This document shows, one piece after another, positions 32,337 through 44,900 of a stretch of DNA of 64,000 nt; position 1 is the first letter of the stretch; every line of letters begins with the position of its first letter. The notes under the pieces were generated by a model, which was not told the origin of the DNA, searched no databases, and saw only the letters and a list, made by a program, of their open reading frames with translations. The stretch comes from Bacillus nitratireducens (GTDB taxonomy: Bacteria > Bacillota > Bacilli > Bacillales > Bacillaceae_G). The position numbers and the translations under genes are program-made. The stretch spans positions 48,637-112,636 of the forward strand of contig NZ_MAOC01000019.1 of assembly GCF_001884135.1 (NCBI RefSeq). Reading direction: 5' to 3'.

Positions 32337-33111
32337 CGAGGCGCCTTGTGTTTCTATAATAACACCTTCTTATAATAGTTTACGTTTTATTGGTGAGACA
32401 ATCACATCTGTGCAGAGTCAATCTTATAAAAATTGGGAAATGCTTATCGTTGATGATGCTTCAACGGACCACTCATTTGTAAAAATTAAAGAGATGATAG
32501 AAGGGGATTCGCGAATTCGGTTATTATCATTAGAAGAAAATATGGGTGCTGCTAAAGCTAGGAATATAGCGATTAAAGAAGCGAGAGGAAGGTATATTGC
32601 CTTTTTAGATAGTGATGATATTTGGCTACCCAATAAATTGGAGACGCAATTGTTATTTATGGAAGGAATGAATGTTGCGTTTTCGTATACGTCCTATAGT
32701 TTAATTGATGAAAATAGTAATGCCCTGAATAAAGAGGTGAACGTACCGGAATTTGTTGATTATCATTATTTAGTAGGAAACACAATTATTGGGTGTTTAA
32801 CAGTGATGCTTGATCGTGAGAAAATTCCTTGTATTGAAATGCCTAGTGTGCAGCCTGAAGATACAGCATTATGGCTGAACTTGTTAAGTAAAGGATATGA
32901 AGCGAAAGGGATACAGCAAGTATTGGCAAAATATAGGATTGTTACAAATTCTGTTTCGAGAAATAAAATAAGGGCGGCCTTCCGATATTGGAAGCTGTTA
33001 AGAGCACAAAAACCACTTAATTCATTGCAAACCTTTTTTTATTTTAGTAAGTATGCTTATCATGCTTACAGAAAAAATAAAATCAATGTAGTTGGGAAGA
33101 CGCAAGTATGA
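32311..33111 (+). CDS. family 2 glycosyltransferase
   Basis: A 266-residue GT-A fold transferase. The nucleotide-sugar site reads SIITPSYNSLRFIGETI (15-31) and VDDASTDHS (47-55), and the metal-binding DxD is LDSDD (99-103). It probably adds one sugar of the repeat unit on the cytosolic side. The start is ATG 32311 behind GAAGGAAGGGG inside the end of the polymerase gene. It overlaps the next gene by four bases (ATGA), showing translational coupling. Confidence 0.92.
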   Translation: MVKCLSVHNEAPCVSIITPSYNSLRFIGETITSVQSQSYKNWEMLIVDDASTDHSFVKIKEMIEGDSRIRLLSLEENMGAAKARNIAIKEARGRYIAFLDSDDIWLPNKLETQLLFMEGMNVAFSYTSYSLIDENSNALNKEVNVPEFVDYHYLVGNTIIGCLTVMLDREKIPCIEMPSVQPEDTALWLNLLSKGYEAKGIQQVLAKYRIVTNSVSRNKIRAAFRYWKLLRAQKPLNSLQTFFYFSKYAYHAYRKNKINVVGKTQV

Positions 33112-34160
33112 ATATATTATTGATGACAGATAAATTGATAACTGGTGGAGCCGAGAGCTACTTCTGTAAATTGGAAAACAATTTGCAATATGAAAACATT
33201 ACGGTTTATACAGCTGCAGGTGAGGGAGAATTATATCAATCTCTTACCAGAAAAGAAAATTTCATGTTACTTAGTCGATGGAATCATTTGAGAAATATTC
33301 ATTACTTACGAAAAGAGATTTATAAACGAAAGATAGAACTTATTCATGCAAATAGTTTGCGAATGGTATTATATGCTTTTCTACTTCAAAAGTTTATTAA
33401 AAGAAAGATAAAAATCGTGTATACGAAACATAATGTAACGATACTAGAAAAGAAAATGCCAATTCTTTTTCGTTATGTCATGAATAAATATGTGAACAAT
33501 ATTATTACAGTAAGTGAATTTGAAAAGAATAACTTAATTTCAATTCATGTAGCTGAAGAGAAAGTAAAGACAATCTACAACGGTGTGGATATTGAAAAAT
33601 TTTTATTCCAGCAGAAAAAGAAAGAATCTACTTATAAAGTAGGTATATTAGCTAGATTATCCAAGGAGAAAAATCATCAACTATTTATTAAAATTGCAAA
33701 TGTGTTGAAAAAGAGAAATGATTTTATGTTTTATATTGCTGGTGATGGACCAGAGAAAGAATCTATTATGAAAGAAATGGAAAAATATGACTTGCTACAA
33801 AGTGTAAAGATGTTAGGAAATATTTCAGAGCCACATAAGTTTATAGGAAATATGGATGTATTACTTTTATTATCTTTTCGTGAAGTGTTTCCAATGGTAG
33901 TAATTGAAGCAATGGCTACAGGAACACCAATTGTTTCAATAGATGTCGGTGGAATAAATGAAGCGGTAATAGATGGAGAATCAGGTGTTTTAATAACTGA
34001 ATATTGCGAATCTGAATTTGCAGACGTGCTGGAGGAATTACAAGGAAATGAAGAAAAGGTGAATGATATTAGAGTGAAAGCGCGAGAAAAAGCGGAAAGA
34101 AATTTCTCGTTAACTAAAATGGTAGAAGAAACGAAGGATATATATGAATTAAACAAATGA
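33108..34160 (+). CDS. family 4 glycosyltransferase
   Basis: A 350-residue GT-B fold transferase of the GT4 family. The N-terminal half opens MNILLMTDKLITGGAESYF. The C-terminal donor domain has GILARLSKEKNHQLFIKIA and the E-x7-E motif in REVFPMVVIEAMATGTPIV, used to bind the nucleotide sugar. It is the last gene of the operon, coupled by ATGA to the GT2 gene, with a terminator directly after. Confidence 0.92.
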   Translation: MNILLMTDKLITGGAESYFCKLENNLQYENITVYTAAGEGELYQSLTRKENFMLLSRWNHLRNIHYLRKEIYKRKIELIHANSLRMVLYAFLLQKFIKRKIKIVYTKHNVTILEKKMPILFRYVMNKYVNNIITVSEFEKNNLISIHVAEEKVKTIYNGVDIEKFLFQQKKKESTYKVGILARLSKEKNHQLFIKIANVLKKRNDFMFYIAGDGPEKESIMKEMEKYDLLQSVKMLGNISEPHKFIGNMDVLLLLSFREVFPMVVIEAMATGTPIVSIDVGGINEAVIDGESGVLITEYCESEFADVLEELQGNEEKVNDIRVKAREKAERNFSLTKMVEETKDIYELNK

Positions 34161-34184
34161 CCGTGGAGGTCGTTTGTTTTTTTT
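34151..34184 (+). terminator. terminator of the polysaccharide operon
   Basis: AAACAAATGACC pairs with GGTCGTTTGTTT around GTGGA and runs into eight T. It includes the stop codon of the GT4 gene. Confidence 0.92.
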
Positions 34185-34193
34185 ATGATACAA

Positions 34194-34221
34194 ACTTTTA
34201 AGAGAGAACTCACATATTATA
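34194..34221 (+). promoter_or_regulatory. sigma-K-type promoter of the beta-helix gene
   Basis: AC (34194-34195), 17 bases, then CATATTATA (34213-34221) reproduces the AC-N17-CATANNNTA spacing seen before yppG and cotD. Late mother-cell expression is inferred. Confidence 0.55.
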
Positions 34222-34252
34222 TGAAAAAGGCAATATGAGGAGTGAATTTATT

Positions 34253-35800
34253 TTGTCAGAATATATTTCTTCACAAGAGGAGTGTGCGCCAGAAAATAGT
34301 GTTCATATTGATTGCTTTGGTGCAGTTCCGAATTCAGGAAGTGATAGTTCGTTAGCGATTCAACAAGCGATTAATTATTGTGTAGCGAACCGAATTTCAA
34401 CGGTAAGAATTACAGGGGTTAATACGTATAAAATATTGAAGCCGATTGTTATTAAATCCAACGTAAGATTAGAGTTAGATCCTACCGTAACGCTGCAAAT
34501 TGATGGAGATTTTAATGCGTTTGAGTTACAAAGTAATGCTTCTATAACTGGCGGTACTATTCAAGTTATTAATCAAGTATTTCAGTCATCTGTTATTTAT
34601 GTTTCCGGTTCACAACAAATAGAAGTGCCTAATCAATCTGTCATATCAAATATAAATATAATAAATACCACACCATCATATAAAGGAAAAGCTATACATT
34701 TTTATTGTCAAAAAGCGTGGGATTATATTAGTTTCTTTCAAGTTAACTATGTTCAAGTTAAAAATTTTCAAACTGCAATATATTTAAAAACGGAATATGT
34801 AGACAATATAAATACACCTTGCTGGATTAACGCAAATGTATTTCAATCTATATTTATTGATGGATGTCAGTATGGAATAGAAGTAGATGGGAATAGTGAT
34901 TTACCAAATGAAAGTTCAGGAAATACGTTTCATGATATTCAAGTGCAATGTAGACAACAAACGAAAAAAGCAATTCGTTGTTCAGGTGCTTATAATACAT
35001 TCAACTGTATGATTTGGGATACGTACAGGATGAGTAGTGAACAAATAGTAATTGAATTTTCTTCTAATTCCCATCGTAACTACCTTTTTTCAAATTTACT
35101 TTCAACAACTATTGTAGATAACGGACAATACAATGTTTGTAAGTCTACTTATGAAGAATCACTTCGGGTTCAGTTACCTTTGACGCTGAATAAACCACAT
35201 TTAATAGGAAATCAAGATGATATTTTAGTAAATGCCCAGCTGAAGTATAGTGTTAAGCAAGTAAGTGGGAAATTGCCTTACGGAGGAAATATCGCTAATT
35301 GTTTTAATTTAATAGATGAACAAAGTGTGAATTATATCGATGTTCCAGATAGTAATCCAGTTGTTATTGAATTGGACTTTACGAAAAATCCGATTAAAAT
35401 GTTGAATTGTATTGGGATGTACTTTGGATGGGGAGAGAGCCCCAAAAAAATTAAAATTGAATATGCATTAAGTGCAACTGGGAGTTGGATTATCGCGGCA
35501 GATGTTCCATTAAATGTTGGAGATACAATTATATCGAATATGAAAGCTAATCAGTTATATAAAGTAAGAATTACATTGAGTGGGTACTCTCAAGACCATA
35601 AGCGTTTTCGAATTAATCGTATTTTTGCAAGGTCTTCTATGGAAAATGGAAATGCTTGGTTAGCGACAACTGGTGGAAGAATGTTTGGAGATATTGAGTT
35701 AGAAGCAAGTAAAGGTGTAATTATGAAAACTGCTGGTGGAGTAAAATGGAAAGTTACTATAAATGAAGCGGGTCAGCTTATTACAACTAAAATAACTTGA
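34253..35800 (+). CDS. right-handed beta-helix (pectate lyase/tailspike fold) protein
   Basis: About 515 residues. The N-terminal part has the pectate_lyase_3 pattern: FGAVPNSGSDSSLAIQQAIN, then YKILKPIVIKSNVRLELDPT, as in polysaccharide lyases, hydrolases and phage tailspikes. Many short beta-strand turns (SITGGTIQV, NVFQSIFIDGCQYG) follow. The C-terminal 60 residues form a Gly-rich, tail-like module (GGRMFGDIELEASKG). No signal peptide or anchor is visible. TTG 34253 fits the GAGGAGTG site best; ATG 34235 is the alternative. Lying behind an EPS operon and a sigma-K promoter, it may act on or organise a spore-surface glycan; catalysis is unproven. Confidence 0.75.
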   Translation: MSEYISSQEECAPENSVHIDCFGAVPNSGSDSSLAIQQAINYCVANRISTVRITGVNTYKILKPIVIKSNVRLELDPTVTLQIDGDFNAFELQSNASITGGTIQVINQVFQSSVIYVSGSQQIEVPNQSVISNINIINTTPSYKGKAIHFYCQKAWDYISFFQVNYVQVKNFQTAIYLKTEYVDNINTPCWINANVFQSIFIDGCQYGIEVDGNSDLPNESSGNTFHDIQVQCRQQTKKAIRCSGAYNTFNCMIWDTYRMSSEQIVIEFSSNSHRNYLFSNLLSTTIVDNGQYNVCKSTYEESLRVQLPLTLNKPHLIGNQDDILVNAQLKYSVKQVSGKLPYGGNIANCFNLIDEQSVNYIDVPDSNPVVIELDFTKNPIKMLNCIGMYFGWGESPKKIKIEYALSATGSWIIAADVPLNVGDTIISNMKANQLYKVRITLSGYSQDHKRFRINRIFARSSMENGNAWLATTGGRMFGDIELEASKGVIMKTAGGVKWKVTINEAGQLITTKIT

Positions 35801-35885
35801 GATGTTCTTCTCTTTGTATAAGTTGTACAAGTATTAGGTGGTGTGATGAATTCGTTTTAAAAGAGGACGTGTAGTCTGTAGAATG

Positions 35886-35931
35886 AAAAAAGCTTGTAGT
35901 TTGAATGTTATCAAACTACAAGCTTTTTATT
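35886..35931. terminator. bidirectional terminator between convergent genes
   Basis: AAAAAGCTTGTAGTTTGA pairs with TCAAACTACAAGCTTTTT around ATGTTA. A and T runs on both sides serve the beta-helix gene and the giant gene. Confidence 0.95.
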
Positions 35932-35938
35932 TTTTCGA

Positions 35939-38900
35939 TTACCGCCACCAAATCCAAGTCCAAAAGTAGTTTCGTATATTCCGAGGAGTAATGCGTATAA
36001 AACGTTCACCGTCAAAGAAACAATTTAAATTTGGAAGTGTTTCATCTGGATTGTCTGGAACAAAGGTGACGATGTTTTCGTTGCTTGTAACGGTTACTGT
36101 AATTGGTGGGTCGGTAGGGGAGACTTGAAGTTGTAATGAAATATTGGCCGTATTTTTAAATTCATTATTAACAGGTGGACTTATCACTTGTACTGTGAAT
36201 AACACGATAATTGTTTCGTTTGGTTCCAAATTAGTAGCGACTAGGAAACCGATATTCGGATTCGCTAGTGGAGAGCGTTCACCGTTAATAAAGACAGTGC
36301 CGTTTATAAATTGTAAACCTGCTGGAATGGTATCCTGTAAGGAAATATTTGAGAGTGAAATCTCGGAAGTATTTGTAATACGCACCGTATAATCAAAATG
36401 TTGATTTAAATAAGCTGAGCTAACGGAAGCGTTTTTCGTGACTGTTGCAGTAACAAATTGAACTGGTATACGAACAATGTTCGAATTAACAATGAAAGTA
36501 ATAACTGGGTCCTGTGGTGTCAATTGGAAAGCAGCTGTAACTGTTGCAGAATTGATAATTGTACTGTTTGAAGGAATAGAAGTTACGAGAACTTGAAATG
36601 TTATCGTTGCTACTGAACCTGCAGGTAAAGCGCCGATATTAATACCAGTGTCTGGACGGACATTTGGAACCGGAGTACCGTTAATTGTTACGCTGTTTTC
36701 TATAAATGTTGTACCAGCCGGAATTATATCTAAAACGGAAGTACTTACTGTAGGAATTGGGGAATGATTAAATACCTCTAATGTAAATGTAATAATATCC
36801 CCTGTAACGACAATAGATTTGTCAGCTTTTTTCTCAATGCTAATCATTGGCTCAATCAGTGTTGTTGTAACGGTATTTGTTTGCTTTGTAATTGTAATAG
36901 GCGGTTCATTCGGATCAATGGTAACGGTATAGGAAACAGAAGCATCGTTATTAATTACAGATTGAAGAGTCGAAGGAGATATTGTTACTTGGAACGTAAT
37001 GATAGCAGATTCCTTAGGAGCAAGGTTTCCTAACGTAATACCATTTTCAGGATTCTCATTAGGTTGATTGATTCCGTTAATCGTAACGCTGCCCGTAACG
37101 AAGGTCGTATCTACTGGTGCGGTGTCTATGGCAAGAAGATCTTCAATAGTCACATTACCACTATTCGTAATCGTAATTGTATACGTTAAAGTTTGACTAG
37201 GTAATGCATTCGTGGCATTAACAGACTTTATGGCAACGACATTATCATTTTGGACAGTTGTTGTCACAGTATTTGTTGTAGTCGTATTTGTAACAGGTAA
37301 GTTATTTGGATTGACTATATAGTTAAAAGTAGTAATTGCTTTGTTGTTGAGCTCATTTGGTGTTGGAATAGAAGTTACAGTTACTTGGAATGAAGCGATA
37401 GTATTTCCACCTACAATTATAGTGCCAATTGGTATGCCGCTTACTGGATTAACTCCCGGAAGAGTTTCTCCGTTGACAATGACGCTATTTTCTATAAACG
37501 TAGTACCTAGAGGAATAATATCTTGAATGATTACATCATTTGCTGCAACATTACCAGTTTGATTTAATGTAATCGTATACGTTAACGTATCACCAACCGT
37601 TGCAAATGCAAGGTCAACAGCTTTATTACTATTCAAATTCGCATGATTAATTTCTGTTACAGCAGCTGATGAAATAATAGTTTCGGTAATAGGCGGTCGA
37701 TTCGGTACAGTGTATTGGTATTCAATTGTACTCGTGTTAGAGATTGGATTTGTTTGTGGAATCGAAGTAACCCGTACTTGGAATAGAATAGTTGCTGTCG
37801 TATTAGGCGGAATGTTATCAATTTGTATACCGTTAAGTGGGTTGTCATTTGGACGAGCGTTGCCATTTACAATAACACTATTCTCTATAAAGCTCGTATT
37901 TGCTGGGATGATATCTGTAACAATAATGTTTTCCACTTGTATATTTCCGTTATTTATGATGGAAATTGTATAAGGGATAATGGTTTGTAGGTCAGCATAT
38001 TGGATAGGCGTTGTTTTTGTCGCAATTACATTAGCAGAAATAAATTCAGTGAAGGTAATATTACTAGTCGATATTTGTTCTTCCCCGTTTATTGTATAGC
38101 GGGAAGCAGATTGATTTTGAATACGACCGCTAGCTGGAAGAGCTACGACGGTAACAGAAAATGTGACTGGGATAGAAATGTTAGGAGCAATCGTTCCTAC
38201 AAGTATACCGGTACTTGGATCCGCGTTAAGCTGCGGAATGTTATTTACTAAAACGCTACCGTCTATAAAGATTGTTCCATCAGGAATATTGTCTGTAAAT
38301 ACAACAGCAGTAGCATCCGTATTCCCTGTATTCGTTAAAGTTGTTGTATAAGTTAAAATGTCACCAATCGTTACAGAAGTCAAATCAACAGTTTTAAGTG
38401 AAGCGATATCAGCATCATTAATTTGAACGAAAGTAGTATTGGAGGTAGTAGATTTTTGAATTGGTGCAAAGTCAGGATTGAAAATAAAGTCATAGACGAT
38501 ATTTGCAGTATTAGGTGTTGGATTTACAGCAGGTAAATTCGTAACGAAAACTTGGAATATTATTGTTGTCGATTGACCTGACGCGATATTAGCAATGGAA
38601 AAGCCGATATTCGGATCTGCTGCAGGAAGTACAGTATTGTTAACTATTACACTTCCCGGAATAAATACTGTTCCATCTTCTATAGTATCTGTAAAAAAGA
38701 TGGAGTTAGTTGTAGTGGATCCGTTATTTTGGATTAATACTGTATATTCAATGATTTCATCAATATTAGCTAATACTTTATTAGCGGATTTTGTAGCGAT
38801 AAGAATAGCGTCAATAAATTGTATATTTGTACTATTGGAAGAGGTCGTTTCTGAAATTGGTGGTGAGCTTGGATCCGGTTGATATTCATAGTGAATGACA

Positions 38901-41900
38901 GCGATATTATTAATATTATTTTGTGAAGGTATAGAGACTACATTTACTTGGAACGTAACGATAATCGTATTATTTGGAAGGATAATACCAATAATTATTC
39001 CAGTAATTGGATTTTCGTTAGGTCTTGGTATGCCATCTACAAGGATGCTATTTGGAACGAATGTGGTTCCAGCTGCAATTGCGTCAATAAGTAGTGCATT
39101 TGTAATAGGTACTGTACCAGCGTTTGTAACTGCGACTGTATAGGTGATAATTTGGCCGATACGTGTAATGGATCTATTAGCGGATTTAATTGCACTAACA
39201 TTTGCCGTTCGCACTTCAGTGTTTACTGCATTTGATAACGATCTACGCTGAATAATCGGAGAACTAGGATCAATTTGGTATTCATACGAAGTGTCTGAAA
39301 TGTTAATGACCGTATTGCTGGAAGGTATACTTGTAAGTTGTACTTGGAATGAAATAGTGACTGTTTCATTTGGTTGTATCGTGCCGAGATTTACTCCGTT
39401 TTCTGGATTCGCGCCAGGCTGAATCACATTATTTATTGTTAAGCTATCTTCAATGAATATCGTACCTTCTGGAATGTTATCAATGAACACAATATTGTTA
39501 GCTGGAACGGTTCCTATATTTTGTAGTGTATTTGTATAGGTAATAATTTGCCCGATTGATACGAAAGTTACATCCGCGTTTTTAACAGAAATAATATTTG
39601 CATTTTGAAGTGATGTTGTAACGATATTAGAATTTGCAGAGCGATTTACTGGTGGAGCTGTAGGGATACTTACATATTGGTAATTTACAGATGATTGATT
39701 TACAATTTCGGTTTCAGTAGGTGGATTATTTGTTTGTGCTTGAAATAGTATTGTCTTGGAACTGTTTGCTGGAATGGTTCCAATTGGTATTCCGTTTTCT
39801 GGATTTACACCTGGCTGCAGGACACCGTTAATTGTGACACTATCGGGAACGAATGTAGTCCCAGCTGGAATAGAATCTGTAAAAATAATATTTATTGCGT
39901 CAACATTGCCGATATTTTTCACTTCAGAAATATAAAGTATAGTTCCGCCGATATCTACAGTTATTGGATTGGACGTTTTTGTAATTGTCAATTGTGCTTG
40001 CACAAAATTTGTAATGACAATATTACTTGTAGATGTTTCAGTAATAGGCGGCTGGCTTGGATCTGGTTGAATTGTATATGTTGTATTGGATTGATTTGTA
40101 ATAGAATCTTGCGAGAGTGAATTGTTAATAAGAAGTTGGAACGAAATAAGGTGAGTAGCGTTTGCTGCAAGGTCAGGCAAAGTAACACCTACATTTGGAT
40201 TTGCACCAGGTATAGTAGTTCCGTTAAGTGTAAAACTATTTTCTACGAATGTAGTCCCATTTGGAGTAGAGTCTAAAAATGAGAGATTAGTTGCTGAGAT
40301 ATTTCCGTTATTTTCTAATGTTATCGTGTAGGTCAAAATATCGCCAGTTGTTGCTTGCTGTGCATTGACTGCTTTTAAAGAAAGGATATTTGCATCCGAA
40401 ATTTGCGTGAAAGCTGGATTAGATGTAATTGTTCGAGAGATGCTAGGAGCAGTTGGATCGGCGACAAAAGTATAGTCAATACGGGCTGTATTAGAAATTG
40501 GATTCACGCTTGGAATGGATTGAACGATAACTTGGAATGTGACGGTGACGATTTCTGATGGTACGATGGAGTTTAATGGTATTCCTACGTTTGGATCGGC
40601 ACCTGGAACTGAAACGGTATTAATGGTAACGCTATTCGGAATAAATGCGGTTCCTTCTGGGAGCAAATCTGTTAAAGTAACTGTATTTGCAGTTGTATTT
40701 CCGTTATTTTGAACGACTACTGTGTAAGTGATTGTACCGTTAGTAGATTGTACGAGAGAATCTGTATTTTTCATTGCAGATAAGGATGCATCAACGACAG
40801 CTGTATTCACCGTATTAGATGAAGATGTTGCTGTAACTGGAGGTTGACTTGGATCGACAATATACGTGTAACTTGTAAGTGCTTGATTTATAATCGCTCC
40901 TTGCGGTGGTATAGAACTTGCAAGGAATTGGAACGTAATAGTAGCTGAATCACCTGGTGCGATAATACCAACTGGAATACCGAGAGTTGGACTTGTATTT
41001 GGAAGTGAAATTCCATTTAACGTAACGCTATTTGGAACGAATACTGCCCCTTCAGGAACTCCATTTATGAGTAATACAGAATTTGCAGGGAAGTTTCCAG
41101 TATTCGTTAATGTTGCTGTATACGTAATTACATCTCCGATAGATACGATTGTTCGATTTGCTTCTAAAACAGTAGTAACGGTAGCGTTATTAATTTGTGT
41201 TGAAGAGCCATTAGAATTTATTGTGCTTGTAACAGGAGGAGCAGTCGGATCAACAATGAATGTGAATTGAATAGATGCAACGTTTGTAATTGGGTTTGAA
41301 GGTGGAGTAGATGCAACTATGACTTGGAAAGTAACAGTTAAGGAACTATTCGTACTAACGGTTCCGATATTAACTCCGTTATTTGGATTTGCCCCTGGAA
41401 TGATACTTCCATTTACAGAAAAACTATTTTCAACAAAGGTCGTTCCAGCTGGAATAAGATCTGAGAAATTTAGATTCGTAGCGTTTGTATTGCCGCTGTT
41501 TTGAATCAAAACTGTATAAGTGATTGTGTCTCCGATATTTGCAAAGGCTGTATTAGCAGTTTTTACAGCTGAAAGTATCGCTGAATTAATAGAAGTAACG
41601 AAGACGTTCGTTTCCACATTGCCAGGCTGGGCTTGTAATGAATTGCCTACGTTATATTGGAAGTTAACAAATCCTAAGTTTTGGAGTTCAGGTGTGAACG
41701 TTGTTGGATTGCTTACAATTTGAACTTGGAATACAATTGTTACAATTTGATTTGGACTGATTGTATTTATACCAACACCGTCAATGATAGAAGCAGATGG
41801 TAATGGAGTGCCGTCAACAATAACTGATCCTGTGACAAATTGTGTCCACGAAGGTATAGGGTCTGAGAAAACAACGTTGTTAGCAGAGATGTTTCCTGTA

Positions 41901-44900
41901 TTCGTAATAGTGGTTGTATACGTAATCGTATCACCGATCGTTGCAAAAGCTTTATCTCCTATTTTAATAGTGTTTAAAATAGCACTTTCAATTGTTGTTG
42001 TAACACTATTTGAAGTAATGTTTTTTGAAACAGGAGGATTAGCTGGATTGACGATATGTTGGAAACCAACACTAGCTTGATTGGTAATTGGATTTATAGG
42101 CGGAATTTCATCGGCATTAATATGAAATGCTACGATGACAGACTGGTTTGGCGCGATATTACCAATTGGAACGCCTGTAATTAGGTCTGCATTTGGGATG
42201 GTAGTTCCGTTAAGTGTAAAACTATTCGGTTCAAAGGAAGTTCCGTCTGGAATTAGGTCGGTAAAAATAACATTCGTCGCACTAACATTGCCGCTATTTG
42301 TAATCGTAACTGAGTAGACAATATCTTGCCCAATATCTACTGTTGCCACATTTGAATTTTTTTGTGCAGTAAGGATAGCGCTATTAACTTGTGTTGTCGT
42401 TGTATTAGATTGATTAGAAGTTGAAATGAATGGCTGATCTGGATCAACAATATAACGGTAAGTGGTAAGGGCCGAATTAGAAATAGGATTGTTGATTGGG
42501 AGGGTTGAAACGATGGCTTGGAATGTGACAATTGATGTGTTCCCACCATTAATTGAACCGATATTTACACCAGTAGATAAATCAGCGTTTGGAATGGTTT
42601 GCCCATTAACTGTGAAACTGTTTGGAACGAAACTTAAATTGCTATCAAGTATATCGATAACAGTAACATCAGTTGCAGCCACATTCCCCGTATTAGGAAG
42701 GTTAAGTGTAAATGTTATTGTATTACCAACATCTGCAAAAGTAAGATTTGCTGTTTTTGTACTTATAATATTTGCGTTATTTATTTGGAGAAGCGTAGTG
42801 TTAGAATTAGCTGTGCTTGAAACGGGAGGATTAACAGGATCAACAGTAAAATCATAAGTCGTGGATGCTGTATTCGGTGCTGGATTAATAGGTGGAATGC
42901 TGTTCACTGTAACTTGAAAAACGATACTATATATTTCATTTGGTGGAAGTGCTGCAAGTAATACACCTGTATTTGGATCCGCATTAGGTTGTAAAATGCC
43001 ATCGACAGTTAATGTGTTAGGAACAAATGTGAGTCCGCTTGGTAATACATCTGTGAATACAATATTAGTTGCATCCGTATTGCCTACATTGGCAATAGAA
43101 GTAGTGTAAAAAGCAGTTTGCCCGATATCTACAAAGGATACACTTTCATTTTTCGTCATAGATAATATGGCTTCTCTAATTTGTGTTGAAACAGGATTAC
43201 TAATTGAAGTTTCTGCATCAGGCGGTGAGACTAATTGGTACGATGTCGATGAGAAATTGACAATTGGATTTTCAGTTGGTAATGAGATCACGTTTACTTG
43301 GAAGGAAACATTTACTGTAGACCCAGCTGTTATAGGTCCGATATTTACACCGTTCACTGGATTTGCACCACTTTGAGGAATTCCATTAATAGAAAATGTG
43401 TTTGTAATAAAAGTAGTTCCGCTTGGCACAGTATCTGTGAATATAACATTTTGTGCGGAGGAATTTCCATTGTTTGTTAAAGTGACAGTATAGGTGAGTG
43501 TGTCTCCGATGCTGCTAAATGCTTTATCAACTTGTTTCGATGAAAGAATGGTAGCTGTATTAATTGTAGTAAACGTTGTGTTTGAAGTAGCATTTCTTGA
43601 AACAATCGGTGCATTTGGATCAGCGATAAATGTGTAAGATGCAGTCGCGGAATTGGCAATAGGATTTTGGACTGGTGTAGAAGTAGCGGTAACCTGGAAT
43701 GCTATAGAGATGGAGCTGTTAGGAGCAATTGATCCAATTGTTATACCAGTATTAGGATCGAGTCCGATTTGTGTGATGCCATCTATTGTAACGCTATCGG
43801 TAATAAACGTTGTACCATCTGGTATAAGATCAGTGAAAGTAATAGTAGTTGCATTTGTATTACCGTTATTCGTTAAAATTGTTGTATAGGTAATCGTATC
43901 ACCTAGTGTTACAAGCGTTTGATCGACCGATTTTACTATCGTTAACATAGCATCTAGTACAGGATTTGTAACGATATTCGTTGAAGTAGAAGTTGTAACA
44001 GGAGCTCCGCTTGGATCAACAGTATAAGAATATAAAATTGTGTCATTATCCATAATCGAACTTGAAGGGGGAATAGAAATAACATTTACTTGGAAAGTAA
44101 CAGTTACTGTTTCACCGGGTGCGATATTTGGTAAATTTACTCCAAGTGCTGGTTGCGCACCAGGTTGCTGAACTCCATTTACTGTAACTGAATTTGGTAT
44201 GAATGTAGTGCTAGCTGGAATAGCGCTTGTGAATGTTATATTCGTTGCTGGTGTATTTCCTGTATTCGTAATAGTCGTTGTATACGTAAGTGTATCACCG
44301 ACGGAAATAATAGATTTATCAACAGTTTTTGTTGTATTTAATATTGCGCTATTAATTGTTGTTGAAACTGCATTAGATACATGCGTTTGTGATACGGCAG
44401 GTTGGCTAGGATCGACCACATGTGCAAATTGTACAGAACTAAAATTAGAAATTGGATTTATACTTGGAATGTTTGTAACAAGTACGTTGAGAGTAATAAT
44501 GGCCGTTCCACCTGGATTTATATTTTCAATCTGTATCCCGCTAGCTGGATTTCCAATTTGCTGTGTACCAGAATCGCTTGTAAGAGTCCCGGAAATAAAT
44601 GTTGTTCCGTCAGGTAAAATATCTGTGAAAATTATATTTTGTGAAGTGACATTTCCAGGGTTACTTAATGTAATTGTATAAGAAATTGTATCGCCGATCG
44701 TCGCGAAAGTTTTATCTGCAGATTTAATTGCCACAACTTCCCCAGAATTTATTTGTGTCGAAACAGAATTAGATGTTGTACTTCTTGAAACTAGGGGCAA
44801 ATTAGATCCTGTCATAAATTGATAATCAATAGAAGCGCCGTTTACAACTGGCGAGTTTGGCCCCCCAGGTCCAATTGTGAAAATCGGATTTGGAATGCTA

